Shown piece after piece: positions 8,952 to 17,654 of a stretch of 64,000 nt of DNA; the first letter of the stretch is position 1, and each line of letters begins with the position of its first letter. Position numbers and translations under genes: made by a program. The notes under the pieces are model-generated. The model worked only from the letters and a program-made list of their open reading frames with translations. It was not told the DNA's origin and searched no databases. The stretch covers positions 1 to 64,000 of the forward strand of contig JAXMHQ010000027.1 of NCBI GenBank assembly GCA_046346665.1, written 5' to 3'. Source of the DNA: JAXMHQ01 sp046346665. Lineage in GTDB: Bacteria; Verrucomicrobiota; Verrucomicrobiia; Limisphaerales; JAXMHQ01.

Positions 8952-10295
8952 TCACCCCGGGTTCGGCGCGCCGGGCGCCTGCGACAGCGTGCCCGCGGGC
9001 ACTTCCTCGATCTTCGCGTGCTGCTGCAGGAATTCGAGCGCCTTTTCGTTCGTCAACTGGTCGTAAATCTCCACGATCCCGTTCCGCTTCTGCAGGTCCT
9101 TGACGAATTTCTCCGGCGGAATCTGGTACATCGCCGCCATGCCCTGGATCCGGCGGATCACTTCCTCCTGCGACACCTTGATGCCTTCCTTCTCGGCGAT
9201 CTTGTGCAGGAGAAAACTCGCCTTCACACGCCCCTTCGCGCCTTGGCTCGCCGCGGAATAAATCTGCTCCTTCTGCTGCTCAATGATGTCGCGCGACACT
9301 CCCCGCTTCTGGTTCTCGCGGACGATGTCGTAAACGACGTTCTTGGTCTCCGCCGCGACGACGGATTCCGGCAGGTCGAAATTCACCGCGCCCAACAGCG
9401 CCTTGACGAGCTGGTCGCGCAGGTTCCGCGTCTGGCTGTAATTCAGCTCGTTCTCGAGGTCCTTCTTCACGCCTTCGCGAAGTTTCTCGACGCTCTCCGC
9501 GCCGTAAGACTTGGCAAATGCCTCGTCCAGCGCGGGCAACGCCTTCTCCTTCACCTCCACGATTTCCACCTCGTAAACACCCTTCTTGCCCGCAAGCTGC
9601 GGCGTGACGAAATCGGCCGGGAAATCCACCGTCACCGTCCGCTTGTCTCCCGCCTTGGCGCCCTGGAGCTGGTCGCCGAAACCGGGAATGAACGAGCCCG
9701 GCGTCAGTTCCACCCAGAAATTCTTCTGCTCCGTCAGGCCCTTCGCCGTCGGGGCGAGGTCGGTGATCGGTTTGCCGTCGCAGGTGCCGGTGTAATTCAC
9801 CACGGCGATGTCGCCGTTCTGAACCGGGCGCTCCACGGTGTTGTAGCCAACCTGCTGCGCGCGCAGCGTCTCCAGCGCGCGCTCGATGTCCTCGGGCGTC
9901 ACGGTCCGCGCCTCGCGCTGCACCGCCAACCCCTTGTACTCCGGCAGCTCAAACGCCGGCGCCGTCTCCACCGTCGCCGCAAATTGCAGCACCTGCCCGC
10001 GACCAAATTGAATCTCCTCAATGTCCGGATACCCCAATACCTCCAGCTTCTGCTCCTTCACCGCGTCCCGATACGCCTCCGATATCAGCTTCTTCTTCGC
10101 CTCTTCCTCAATCTCCTTTTCATAGCGCTTCAGCACCATGTCGCGCGGCGCTTTGCCCGGACGAAACCCCGGCAGCGACGCCTGCTTCTGGAAATCCTTC
10201 CCGATGGCGGCAAACGCCTCGTCCACCGTCTTCACATCAACTTCAACCCGCACCAGCTTCTTGCACGGGGCCAGATTCTCGACACTTACATTCAC
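8952..10295 (-). CDS. tig: Trigger factor (ribosome-associated chaperone and peptidyl-prolyl isomerase)
   Basis: The 447-residue protein has the three trigger-factor domains. The N-terminal ribosome-binding domain carries the signature GFRPGKAP. The FKBP-type PPIase domain lies at about residues 165-255, and a long helical C-terminal chaperone domain follows. It binds at the ribosome exit tunnel and protects nascent chains. I chose the GTG at 10295, where the family start (VNVSVENL) falls and a GGAAAGG lies about 10 bases upstream. The frame stays open 28 codons further upstream without family similarity. No clpP or clpX follows, unlike the common tig-clpP-clpX order. Confidence 0.93.
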   Translation of the reverse strand: MNVSVENLAPCKKLVRVEVDVKTVDEAFAAIGKDFQKQASLPGFRPGKAPRDMVLKRYEKEIEEEAKKKLISEAYRDAVKEQKLEVLGYPDIEEIQFGRGQVLQFAATVETAPAFELPEYKGLAVQREARTVTPEDIERALETLRAQQVGYNTVERPVQNGDIAVVNYTGTCDGKPITDLAPTAKGLTEQKNFWVELTPGSFIPGFGDQLQGAKAGDKRTVTVDFPADFVTPQLAGKKGVYEVEIVEVKEKALPALDEAFAKSYGAESVEKLREGVKKDLENELNYSQTRNLRDQLVKALLGAVNFDLPESVVAAETKNVVYDIVRENQKRGVSRDIIEQQKEQIYSAASQGAKGRVKASFLLHKIAEKEGIKVSQEEVIRRIQGMAAMYQIPPEKFVKDLQKRNGIVEIYDQLTNEKALEFLQQHAKIEEVPAGTLSQAPGAPNPG

Positions 10296-10406
10296 AGGCA
10301 CAAAACCTTTCCGTTGATCGCGACCGTTCCGGAGTTGGAACCGATCTTCAGCGAGCCGGTAAAGGTAGAAAAGCCCCAATTTCCAGTCAAGCGCGGGATT
10401 TTACTC

Positions 10407-10565
10407 AACCACGGATGGACACGGATCAACACGGATGAAAAAGGCTTTGACGCGAATTCTCCCGAATTTTCGTTAATTGGGAAAAATTAGCGGTAATTCG
10501 CGTCAATTCGCGTCAAAAAGGCCTCCGTTTTTCATCCGTGTCCATCCGTGTCCATCCGTGGTTAA
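10407..10565. repeat. Long inverted repeat of CACGGAT-type words
   Basis: Left arm 10407-10440 carries CCACGGATGGACACGGAT and the right arm 10520-10565 carries the reverse complement, ATCCGTGTCCATCCGTGG. Within the loop a second pair of words (GACGCGAATT and AATTCGCGTC) also faces each other. It fills the divergent gap between tig and bioD. Similar CACGGAT arms occur at 20915-20947, 35640-35784 and about 45000-45025. Confidence 0.65.
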
Positions 10566-10617
10566 AACAGATTCTTTGCGTGTGTTTCATGCATTTCGCG
10601 GTTATTAAATTCCTTGC

Positions 10618-11304
10618 GTGAACCCAACGACCCTCTTCATCACCGGCACCGACACCGACGCCGGCAAAACGGTCGTCGGCTGCCTGCTCGCCCGGTTTCT
10701 CTCAAACCGCCACCCGCCCCTGGGCGTCTGCAAACCCGTCTGTTCCGGTAATCGCAACGACGCCCGCCACCTGCGCACAGCCGCCGGGGCCACTCAATCG
10801 CTCGACGAAATAAACCCCTGGCACTTCACCGCCCCGATCGCCCCCGTCCTCGCCGCACGCCGCGAACGCAAATTCGTCCGCCGCCGCGACGTTCTCGCCC
10901 ATCTTCGATCGCTCCAGCGCCGGTTTCCCATCCTCATCGTCGAAGGCGCCGGCGGACTGCTCAGCCCGCTCGGCACCGACTTCGATTCGCGCGACCTGAT
11001 CCTCGCCCTGCGCGCCCGGCCAATCCTCGTCTGCCCCGACCGCCTCGGCGCCGTCAACCAGGTCCGCCTCGCCCTCGCCGCCCTCCCGCCCGCCGTCGCC
11101 CGAACAACCCCGGTCGTCCTCTCCGCCTGCCACCCGCCCGATCCCGCCGCGCCTTCCAACGCCCTCCTGCTCCGCGAAATCCTCGGCCCCAACCGGGTCC
11201 ACCGCCTCCCGCGCCTGCGCCACCCCCACGACCCCACCCGCCCCGCCCTTCGCCACTTCATCCAAACCCTCGCCACATCCACTCTTAAACTCTTAAACTC
11301 CTAA
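10618..11304 (+). CDS. bioD: Dethiobiotin synthetase
   Basis: BioD forms the ureido ring of dethiobiotin from 7,8-diaminopelargonic acid, CO2 and ATP, the penultimate step of biotin synthesis. The 228-residue protein has the Walker A variant GTDTDAGKT near the N-terminus, a CKPV segment, and EGAGGLLSPL at about residues 106-115, all typical of BioD. The start is a GTG at 10618. An ATG is not available nearby. No other bio gene is adjacent. The gene ends four bases before the convergent peptidase gene. Confidence 0.9.
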   Translation: MNPTTLFITGTDTDAGKTVVGCLLARFLSNRHPPLGVCKPVCSGNRNDARHLRTAAGATQSLDEINPWHFTAPIAPVLAARRERKFVRRRDVLAHLRSLQRRFPILIVEGAGGLLSPLGTDFDSRDLILALRARPILVCPDRLGAVNQVRLALAALPPAVARTTPVVLSACHPPDPAAPSNALLLREILGPNRVHRLPRLRHPHDPTRPALRHFIQTLATSTLKLLNS

Positions 11305-11325
11305 ACTCTTAAACTCCTAAACTCT
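11281..11325. repeat. Short tandem repeat (ACTCYTAAA units)
   Basis: About five copies of a 9-base unit, CTCTTAAA or CTCCTAAA, overlap the end of bioD and the convergent peptidase end. A related run lies at 15851-15887, again at gene ends. Confidence 0.55.
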
Positions 11326-12091
11326 GGACTGTTCGAATGGTCCAAAAGTCCGCCGCCAAATCCGGATCCGTCAAGTACGCGTAAGGCAATGTAAAGTATC
11401 CCTTCATTCCCCATCCATCGCCCCAGGAATTCCTGACCAGGAACCATTGCCGCGCGTCGTTGTAGCCCACCGCCAGCACCGCGTGCCCGCCCAGGGCCGA
11501 TTCCCCCGGCTTCGGCAGCGACGCATGCCCCGTCCGGGCCACCTGCCTGGATTCAAAACCCTCGTACACCGCAAATCCGAACACGAACGGATACCCCTCC
11601 GCCAGGCAGCCCCGCAACTGGTTCAACGTCGGCACCAGACGTTGATACAAAATCACCCGGTGCTTCATCGCATGCCGGTAACACGCCGCCGAGGGTTTCA
11701 ACCGGAATCGCTCAATCACATACGGCCATTCCGGTTCCGGGCAAACCCCCTGCCGGCTCACCGATTTGATCCCATCCCGCAACTGCGCGCCGCCGTCCGA
11801 TTCCACCGTGCCCTCGATCACGCGCTCGTTGTAGTAAATGAACAATCGCGACGGCACGAACACCTCCCCGAGCTTCTGCTTCATCTGCTCGAATTCCACC
11901 GCCGCCCCGATGGCATTGGCCGTGCAGCTCCCCAGCCGGCCCTGGTCGTAAACGGGCGGACATTCCCGCCGCAAATCCAGTCTGGGCGGAAGCGCCGCCA
12001 GCGCGGCCACGGGAGCGCCGTAAACCTGGTCCCGGTGATCCGGCACATCCGGGATCCAGCCGTATCGCGAACGCGAATTCTGTCGTGCCAT
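11309..12091 (-). CDS. Papain-like cysteine peptidase (C1 family)
   Basis: The 260-residue protein carries the catalytic Cys56 in YDQGRLGSCTANA, His203 in GGHAVLAVGY and Asn221 in RNSWGDGWG, the full papain triad. There is no signal peptide and no long propeptide, since the Cys lies only 56 residues from the start. It may therefore be cytoplasmic or made as an already active form, like other short bacterial C1 peptidases. The ATG at 12091 is preceded by AAAGGAG 12 bases upstream, which favours it over the longer frame starting at 12115. Substrate unknown. Confidence 0.88.
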   Translation of the reverse strand: MARQNSRSRYGWIPDVPDHRDQVYGAPVAALAALPPRLDLRRECPPVYDQGRLGSCTANAIGAAVEFEQMKQKLGEVFVPSRLFIYYNERVIEGTVESDGGAQLRDGIKSVSRQGVCPEPEWPYVIERFRLKPSAACYRHAMKHRVILYQRLVPTLNQLRGCLAEGYPFVFGFAVYEGFESRQVARTGHASLPKPGESALGGHAVLAVGYNDARQWFLVRNSWGDGWGMKGYFTLPYAYLTDPDLAADFWTIRTVQSLGV

Positions 12092-12251
12092 AAACGTCTG
12101 AGACTCCTTTCCCACTGCGGAATGAACGGCGTGAACAACCGAACCCCGAACCGGGCGGTTCGCCGGGAATAATTCCTAACAGGAGTATAATCTTCGTCAA
12201 GCCGAAGGATTTTGAAAAATGGGGAGGGACGCCCTCCCCGGCGTCCCAGAC

Positions 12252-12788
12252 TCACTTCCGCACCGGCATCAGCCCGTAATGCAGCACCAGCCAGATTGGA
12301 AACGCGAACCCCGCCACCACCAGCAGCCGCTCCCACGTCCAGGCCAGGTGCCCGGTTTGCATCGGGAAGATCATGATCATGAAATAATTCGCAAACCGCG
12401 TGTAACCCAGGAACCGCCCGTATTTCGGGAAATGCTTCCGCAACCCGCTCCACAACGCCACAACCCCCATCGCCATCACGCCGAACGTCACCAGCATCTT
12501 CACCGGCACCATCGCGTCCAACTCCAGGTGCGGACCCTGCGGGCCGCGCGCCCGAAAATACGGATACAACCATTGAACACCCGCCCACAGGAAGCTGAAC
12601 CCGGTCTGGATGGCGGTCCGGAAATTCGCCTTGGCCGATGTCAATTCGCCGAGCAGCAGCGCAAAATAAAGCGGCACGATTCCCCAGATCAGTTCCGTGA
12701 ACTGGAACGGGGTTTCGATCAATTGAACGAAGGTGGCCCAGTAGTGATGCACCGCGAAGACGCTAGAATTGACACCGTCAATAGGCAA
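12252..12788 (-). CDS. Integral membrane protein, unknown function
   Basis: The frame gives up to 178 residues with four or five hydrophobic segments, for example IWGIVPLYFALLLGEL near residue 34, MLVTFGVMAMGVVALW near residue 98 and LLVVAGFAFPIWLVLHY near the end. It is rich in aromatic residues. I recognise no family. The start is uncertain: the open frame begins with a TTG at 12788, and a GTG at 12752 is an alternative. It ends with a short basic tail (PVRK). It is separated from thiD by a small hairpin element. Confidence 0.5.
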   Translation of the reverse strand: MPIDGVNSSVFAVHHYWATFVQLIETPFQFTELIWGIVPLYFALLLGELTSAKANFRTAIQTGFSFLWAGVQWLYPYFRARGPQGPHLELDAMVPVKMLVTFGVMAMGVVALWSGLRKHFPKYGRFLGYTRFANYFMIMIFPMQTGHLAWTWERLLVVAGFAFPIWLVLHYGLMPVRK

Positions 12789-12807
12789 GAGCGCGGTTCC
12801 CCTCGCC

Positions 12808-12868
12808 CGTAGCCGCCAACGTGAGTTGGCGGAAGCGACGCTGCCGCGATCTTACGATCGCTGCTACG
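12808..12868. repeat. Hairpin element bounded by CGTAGC/GCTACG
   Basis: The element contains the inner hairpin CCGCCAAC/GTTGGCGG and a second small palindrome CGATCTTACGATCG, between outer CGTAGC and GCTACG ends. The same outer ends bound the larger element at 20698-20774. It lies between the membrane-protein gene and thiD and may be a REP-type element or a terminator. Confidence 0.5.
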
Positions 12869-12881
12869 ACGGCTGTGCGCT

Positions 12882-13672
12882 TCAAAAATAATGCAGCACC
12901 GAGTGCCGGCCCGCGCGACGGCTGCCCGCGATGGCGCGCGTCACAAATTCCTTGGCGTGCCTCACCGATTCCACCAGCCCGCAGCCGCGCGCGAGATAAC
13001 CCGCAATCGCCGCCGAGGTCGTGCACCCGGTCCCGTGCGTTCCCACGCCGCGAATGAACGGCGCCGTCAGCAGCCACTCGTCCCGTCCCATCCAGCAGCA
13101 AATCCGCCGCGCGCGGCAAATCCCGCAGGTGCCCGCCCTTCACCAGCACCGCGCAGCCGAACTGCGCCCGGATCCGGCGCGCCGCCGACCGCATGTCCTC
13201 CGCGGTCCGGATCGATTGTTCCGCCAGCACCTCCGCCTCCGGCACATTGGGAGTCACCAGTCGCGCCAGCGGCAGCAAATTGTTTTTCAAACTCGCCACC
13301 GCGTCCGGCCGCAGCAGCCGCGATCCGCTCGTCGCCACCATCACCGGGTCCACCACCAGCGGCGCGACGTCGTTGCTTCAGGAATCCGGCCACCACCCGG
13401 ATGATCGGCGCGGAAAACAACATCCCCGTCTTCACCGAGTCGGGCGGCAATTCCGCAAACACCGCCTCCATCTGCGCCTTCACCATCGCCGCCCCGCACG
13501 CTTGCACCCCGGTCACGCGCCGCGGATTCTGCGCCGTCACACAGGTGATCGCCGTCGCGCCATGCACGCCCAGCGCGGCGAATACCTTCAAGTCCGCCTG
13601 GATCCCGGCCCCGCCGCCGCTGTCCGACCCGGCTACCGACAAGGCCACCGTGAGTGCTGGTTTCTTTCTCAT
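12882..13672 (-). pseudogene. thiD: Hydroxymethylpyrimidine/phosphomethylpyrimidine kinase with two frameshifts
   Basis: ThiD phosphorylates HMP and HMP-phosphate for thiamine synthesis. Three consecutive frames together make one ThiD. Frame one (from ATG 13672) has ALSVAGSDSGGGAGIQADLK and continues to about 13375. Frame two has VVDPVMVATSGS and LVTPNVPEAEVL up to about 13085. Frame three has RGVGTHGTGCTTSAAIAGYL and the stop at 12882. Every family motif is intact, so decay is recent or the breaks are indel errors in the assembly. At the second break one extra G in GACGGGAC would account for the shift. Confidence 0.8.
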
Positions 13673-13696
13673 GCCAAAATTACTCGTATTTGTGCC

Positions 13697-13768
13697 GGGA
13701 GGGACGAGCTACTGCGAGTCCCACAACCAGGCATATTGAAGGGGGACTCGCAGTAGCTCGTCCCTCCC
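13697..13768. repeat. Perfect 26-bp inverted repeat (hairpin)
   Basis: Arm 13697-13722 and arm 13743-13768 are exact reverse complements with a 20-base loop. Each contains AGGGACGAGCTACTGCGAG or its complement. The element lies upstream of thiD and just past the stop of the GH172 gene. It could serve as a terminator for the latter, although it lacks a T-tract. Confidence 0.7.
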
Positions 13769-13781
13769 GCGCCATGGATCG

Positions 13782-15830
13782 TTACGGGGCTGCGCTTAAC
13801 TTCACGTAATCCAGTCCGAACATGTAGGCCTTCTGCGCCTGAGGATTCGCCCCGACAATTTCAACCGCCAGCACGTGATCGCCCGCGCTCAACGGGCGCG
13901 CGCCCAACGGCAGCTCGCCGGTCGACACCACCCATCCGTGGTAACCGTCAAATGGCGCGCCCAGCTTCTGGCCGTCCAGCCAGAGCTGCACAATCCCGTA
14001 ATCCACCGCCTGCGTGAAGTGCCCCAGCAACTGGTATTGGCCCGCCTTCTCGACCGGGAACTCCAGCTCCAGCCGGTCGCCCGGCTTGCCGCCCGTCCAC
14101 CAAAGCTGGCCGTCCCCGCTCCACTCGTCGCCGAACCCCGCCATGTTCTGCTCCTGCGCCGCGCCGCCGGTCACCTTCAACACCTTCAATCGCTCCGCCT
14201 CCAGCGCGCCCGCCACGTGCCTGGGCTCCGGCAATACCCAGTTGCCCAGCCGCTCCTCCACCGGCGCCGCCTGGTAGGGATCGTTCCCGCCCGGCGCCAG
14301 GTACCAGTAAACCGTCGAGGCATACAAGGTCCCCCGCGCATTCGAAAAATATTTCTCGATGCAACCCTCGAATTGCTTCTGGAACGGCACCGCGTCCGGC
14401 ACCTGGAACCGGTTCACCGACACGTGCCCGCGATTGTTCCCGTCGTTGTGAGTTTGATTGTGATAGGCGTTCCCGAACAAATCCGGGCAGCACCACGCGT
14501 AACCGAAATAATCCTCGGAGCCCGTCCCGAAGGTCGATGGGAACTTCTCCCCGTCCACAAAGAACTTCTCATCGCCCTCGCCCCACCAGCCGCCCCGCGC
14601 GTTCCAAATGTGCAGCGCCAGCCCCACGAACCGACCCGCGCCCGTCGTCTTCAGGAAAGGCCAGTCAATCTGCCGCTCCGGCTCCGTCGGCAACAGCTCG
14701 TCCCGGTGCCACTTCGCGTGAAACCGCGCATACCGCGCCGGGTCCTGCTTCAAATCCACCGAGCTGATTTCATACGACAACTTTCGCTCGCGCGGTCCGT
14801 CGTTGATGAATTTCACCTCCGCCCCCTTCGCGTACGGCATGTACCAGTTGGCGTAAAACCAGCCGTTCGATTCCATCCCGCAGGTCAGCGCCGAATAAAT
14901 GTTCACCCCCGGCGCCGTTCCAAAAAAATCTCCCAGCGGCGCCCAGACCGAACTGCCCCTGTCGCCGTCCCACCGCATTTGAATCGCCAGTTGCCTCAAC
15001 ACGTCGCGGTCTTCCGGCGCCGGCGGCAATTCCACCTTCACCCGGATCAAGGCAATCGCGCCCGCGCCGTCCAGCCGCGCGCTTGTGGTTCCGCCATTCG
15101 CGCCCAGCACGCCTTCGCCGCGCGTGGTGCTGTGGGGCGCCTCGGATAAATCTCGCGGACCGCAGTGGCTCAACACGCGGTCCGCCTCGTCCAACGCCGC
15201 CTGGTCGTCCGGGCCCAGGTTGCGCGTGAAAGTCGGCACCTGCGTGCCCGCCGGGAACGTCGAGTATACGAAATGATAGTACGCACCCCAGTTTTCGTCG
15301 GCCACGATGCGGCACGATTTCGCATAGGGCACCGGCGTGTAATTGTTCCAGCCATGAGCCACCGTGTGCACCAGCGCCGGCCGCGTGAACGGCGCGTTTT
15401 GACCGTCGAAATATCCCGAGAACGGCAGGTCCACCGCCGGCTCCTTCGCCCCGTCCAGGTAAATCCGCACGTGCCCCGCCCCCGGCGTCGCCGACCACAT
15501 CCGCCAAACGCATCCCGGGCCCTTCATCTCCGCGAGCACCAGCTTGCCGTCCTCCTTCCGAATCACCCCGTCTCCGTCGTTGTTCGCATCCCACCGCACA
15601 TACTTGCCCGTGCCCGCGTCATACCGACTCGCCCGGTCGTAACTCGAAAATTGCGCCGTCGTCTCGCCCGCCGCCGGCAGCAGCGACAGCGCTTCCAAAT
15701 CTGTCATCCGCCGCACCAGGTCGACATAGGTCATCACCCTCCCATCACCCGCCCCCGCCGCCGGCAGCGCCACCGCCACCCACAGCGCCACCCCAAAACC
15801 GGCCAGACTCCCCGTGCATTTGATTTTCAT
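13782..15830 (-). CDS. GH172 (DUF2961) family secreted glycoside hydrolase-like protein
   Basis: The 682-residue protein has a signal peptide (GFGVALWVAVALPAAGAG) and a DUF2961/GH172 core at about residues 35-430, with FGTGSEDYFGYAWC as the family signature. GH172 includes difructose-anhydride synthase and arabinofuranosidases. A C-terminal beta-sandwich of about 130 residues (WTGGKPGDRLELEF, LWLDGQKLG) looks like a carbohydrate-binding module. The ATG at 15830 has AAGGA five bases upstream and is preferred to the ATG at 15836. The substrate is unknown, but the GH51 and PL4 genes nearby make arabinan or pectin fragments plausible. Confidence 0.85.
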   Translation of the reverse strand: MKIKCTGSLAGFGVALWVAVALPAAGAGDGRVMTYVDLVRRMTDLEALSLLPAAGETTAQFSSYDRASRYDAGTGKYVRWDANNDGDGVIRKEDGKLVLAEMKGPGCVWRMWSATPGAGHVRIYLDGAKEPAVDLPFSGYFDGQNAPFTRPALVHTVAHGWNNYTPVPYAKSCRIVADENWGAYYHFVYSTFPAGTQVPTFTRNLGPDDQAALDEADRVLSHCGPRDLSEAPHSTTRGEGVLGANGGTTSARLDGAGAIALIRVKVELPPAPEDRDVLRQLAIQMRWDGDRGSSVWAPLGDFFGTAPGVNIYSALTCGMESNGWFYANWYMPYAKGAEVKFINDGPRERKLSYEISSVDLKQDPARYARFHAKWHRDELLPTEPERQIDWPFLKTTGAGRFVGLALHIWNARGGWWGEGDEKFFVDGEKFPSTFGTGSEDYFGYAWCCPDLFGNAYHNQTHNDGNNRGHVSVNRFQVPDAVPFQKQFEGCIEKYFSNARGTLYASTVYWYLAPGGNDPYQAAPVEERLGNWVLPEPRHVAGALEAERLKVLKVTGGAAQEQNMAGFGDEWSGDGQLWWTGGKPGDRLELEFPVEKAGQYQLLGHFTQAVDYGIVQLWLDGQKLGAPFDGYHGWVVSTGELPLGARPLSAGDHVLAVEIVGANPQAQKAYMFGLDYVKLSAAP

Positions 15831-15850
15831 AAGCATCCTTCGCGTCCTGT

Positions 15851-15887
15851 AACTCCTAAACTCTCAAACTCCCAAACTCCTAAACTT
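15851..15887. repeat. Short tandem repeat (AACTCCTAAACTC units)
   Basis: Three to four imperfect copies of AAACTCYYA overlap the end of the zinc-ribbon gene. It is the same kind of run as at 11281-11325. Confidence 0.5.
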
Positions 15888-16314
15888 TCCTCCGCCCCGT
15901 CCGGACCTCGTAAAGATACGCAATCAATCCGCTGTCCGATTTGTTCCCGTCCTCCCCGCCCTGCCGCTGGCTGCGCTCGAATTCAAGCTGCGCCAGTTCG
16001 CCGTCCTCCATCCAGCACCCGCCGCAGTCCGGGCACTCGTCCACGCTCGCCCGGCTGCCCGGCGCAAACGGCAGATGCTTCAAAATCGCCGCCACACACC
16101 GCGGACAGTGTCGCGGCTTCGATAAATCCACCCGCAGCCGCCGGTCTTTCGGAATGTAGGCAAGCCCTTCCCCCGCCGACTCGGTCTCCTCCGCGATCCG
16201 GCCCGGCTCAAACGTGTCGAACCAAACGCCGCCGCAACCGCCGGCGCAGACATCCACCCGCAATTGACCCACATGGCGCTCCGTCAGTTCACGATGGCAC
16301 GCGGGACATTTCAT
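15880..16314 (-). CDS. Double zinc-ribbon protein (TFIIB-type zinc finger family)
   Basis: The 144-residue protein has two Cys4-type knuckle pairs. CPAC near residue 3 pairs with the CAGGCGGVWFD segment near residue 23, and CPRC near residue 70 pairs with CPDCGGCWMEDGEL near residue 94. The WFD and WMEDGEL tails are typical of the zf-TFIIB family of bacterial proteins with unknown role. It overlaps the upstream amidohydrolase by an ATGA, so it is translationally coupled to it. The C-terminus is basic (VRTGRRKV). Confidence 0.75.
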   Translation of the reverse strand: MKCPACHRELTERHVGQLRVDVCAGGCGGVWFDTFEPGRIAEETESAGEGLAYIPKDRRLRVDLSKPRHCPRCVAAILKHLPFAPGSRASVDECPDCGGCWMEDGELAQLEFERSQRQGGEDGNKSDSGLIAYLYEVRTGRRKV

Positions 16315-17654
16315 GGCGCACCGGGCAACGGCCGGTTCCGATATTTTTCATACAACCGCGTGTGCCGGCTCTCCAGGCTCACTTCCTTTCCCTCAATCCA
16401 CATCCGCATCACCCGCGTCCGCAAATCCAGCACGTCGCCATCCGCAACAAACAGCGTCCCGCTCTTGCCGCGCTCGATCGATCCCAGCCGGTCGGCCGCG
16501 CCCAAAATTTCCGCCGGGTAAAGCGTGATCCCCTTCAACGCCTCGTCCGGGTCGAGCCCGAATGCCACCGCCTGCGCCGCCGCGTACGGCAGGTTCCGCA
16601 CATACCACGCGCTCGCACTGTTCGGCCCAACCCCAAACACCACCTTCACCCCGGCCCGGCGCAAGCGGCCCGGCGCGGAAAAATTCGCGTCGTACGATTC
16701 CGTGTCGCGCGCCGGCCGCACGAAGATTTGTTCGTAGATCACGGGGATGTTGTTCGACGCCAGCAGCGCCGCCGCCGCGACCGCGTCGCGCCCTCCGGCC
16801 AAGACCACGCGCACGCCGTTGGTCGACCAGTTCGCCGCCGCCCGGATCTGGCGCAGCTCGTTGGCATGCACCACCACGGGCCGCTCGCCGCGCACGTAGG
16901 GCAGCATCGCTTCCCAGGCGGGAACGAGCTGCGGCGCCGGCGACAACTTCTTCACCGCCGCAGCCTTTGCCCGCTCATACGCCAGTGCTTCCTCGAAGAA
17001 ATCCATCAGCCCGCGCTGCTTCACCGCCCGCTCCTTCGCCTGGTTCTCGGCCGATTTCCACTTCGCCGGGTCCGGCGACAGCGCTTTTGGCGTCAGGTCC
17101 AGATCCATCGACGGCCAGAACACATGCAGCGCCGCCGGCGCCCGCAGCAACATGCCCTCCCACGTCCAGCCCGCGGTCCACAGCAGGGCCGATTGACCCG
17201 CCACCACCCCGCCTCCCGGCACCGCCTCGAACACCGCGATCCCATTCGCGCGCGTCACCGGGATCAACTCGGAATCCGGGTTCACCGCAATCCACGACTC
17301 AACCTCGGGATGATATTGCCCCACCTCGGTCGTGTCCTGCGTCGCCCGCACCGCGTCGATCTCCGTCAGCCCGATCCCCGTGTCGAGCGCCACCAGGCCC
17401 GGATACAAATGCGCGCCCTTCAAATCCTCCACCACGGCATTCGCCGGGACGGCCGGAGCCTCGGCCAGAACATCCTGGATCCGCCCATTCACCACCAGCA
17501 CCGATCCGTGCGGCAACACCGGCCCGCTCACCGTGTGAACCACCGCGTTCGTCAACAGCAACGACTGGCCCGCCGCCGCGAATCCAGGCGTCAACGCTGC
17601 CATCACCAGCAGCAGCCGGGTCAACGATGAACTTTTGAAACGCATGAATTTCAT
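16311..17654 (-). CDS. Amidohydrolase-superfamily protein without the HxH metal motif
   Basis: The 447-residue protein has a signal peptide (LTRLLLVMAALTPGFAAAG), the N-terminal beta-sandwich of amidohydrolases (GSVLVVNGRIQDV) and the C-terminal return strands (ILGAADRLGSIERGKSGTLF). Where active members have HxH after the first barrel strand, it reads YPGLVALDTGIGLTE. The binuclear metal site is therefore probably absent. It overlaps the upstream tandem amidohydrolase by ATGA. The pair may form a complex in which this subunit is structural. The frame is open 88 codons further upstream, but the coupled ATG at 17654 is clearly better. Confidence 0.75.
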   Translation of the reverse strand: MKFMRFKSSSLTRLLLVMAALTPGFAAAGQSLLLTNAVVHTVSGPVLPHGSVLVVNGRIQDVLAEAPAVPANAVVEDLKGAHLYPGLVALDTGIGLTEIDAVRATQDTTEVGQYHPEVESWIAVNPDSELIPVTRANGIAVFEAVPGGGVVAGQSALLWTAGWTWEGMLLRAPAALHVFWPSMDLDLTPKALSPDPAKWKSAENQAKERAVKQRGLMDFFEEALAYERAKAAAVKKLSPAPQLVPAWEAMLPYVRGERPVVVHANELRQIRAAANWSTNGVRVVLAGGRDAVAAAALLASNNIPVIYEQIFVRPARDTESYDANFSAPGRLRRAGVKVVFGVGPNSASAWYVRNLPYAAAQAVAFGLDPDEALKGITLYPAEILGAADRLGSIERGKSGTLFVADGDVLDLRTRVMRMWIEGKEVSLESRHTRLYEKYRNRPLPGAP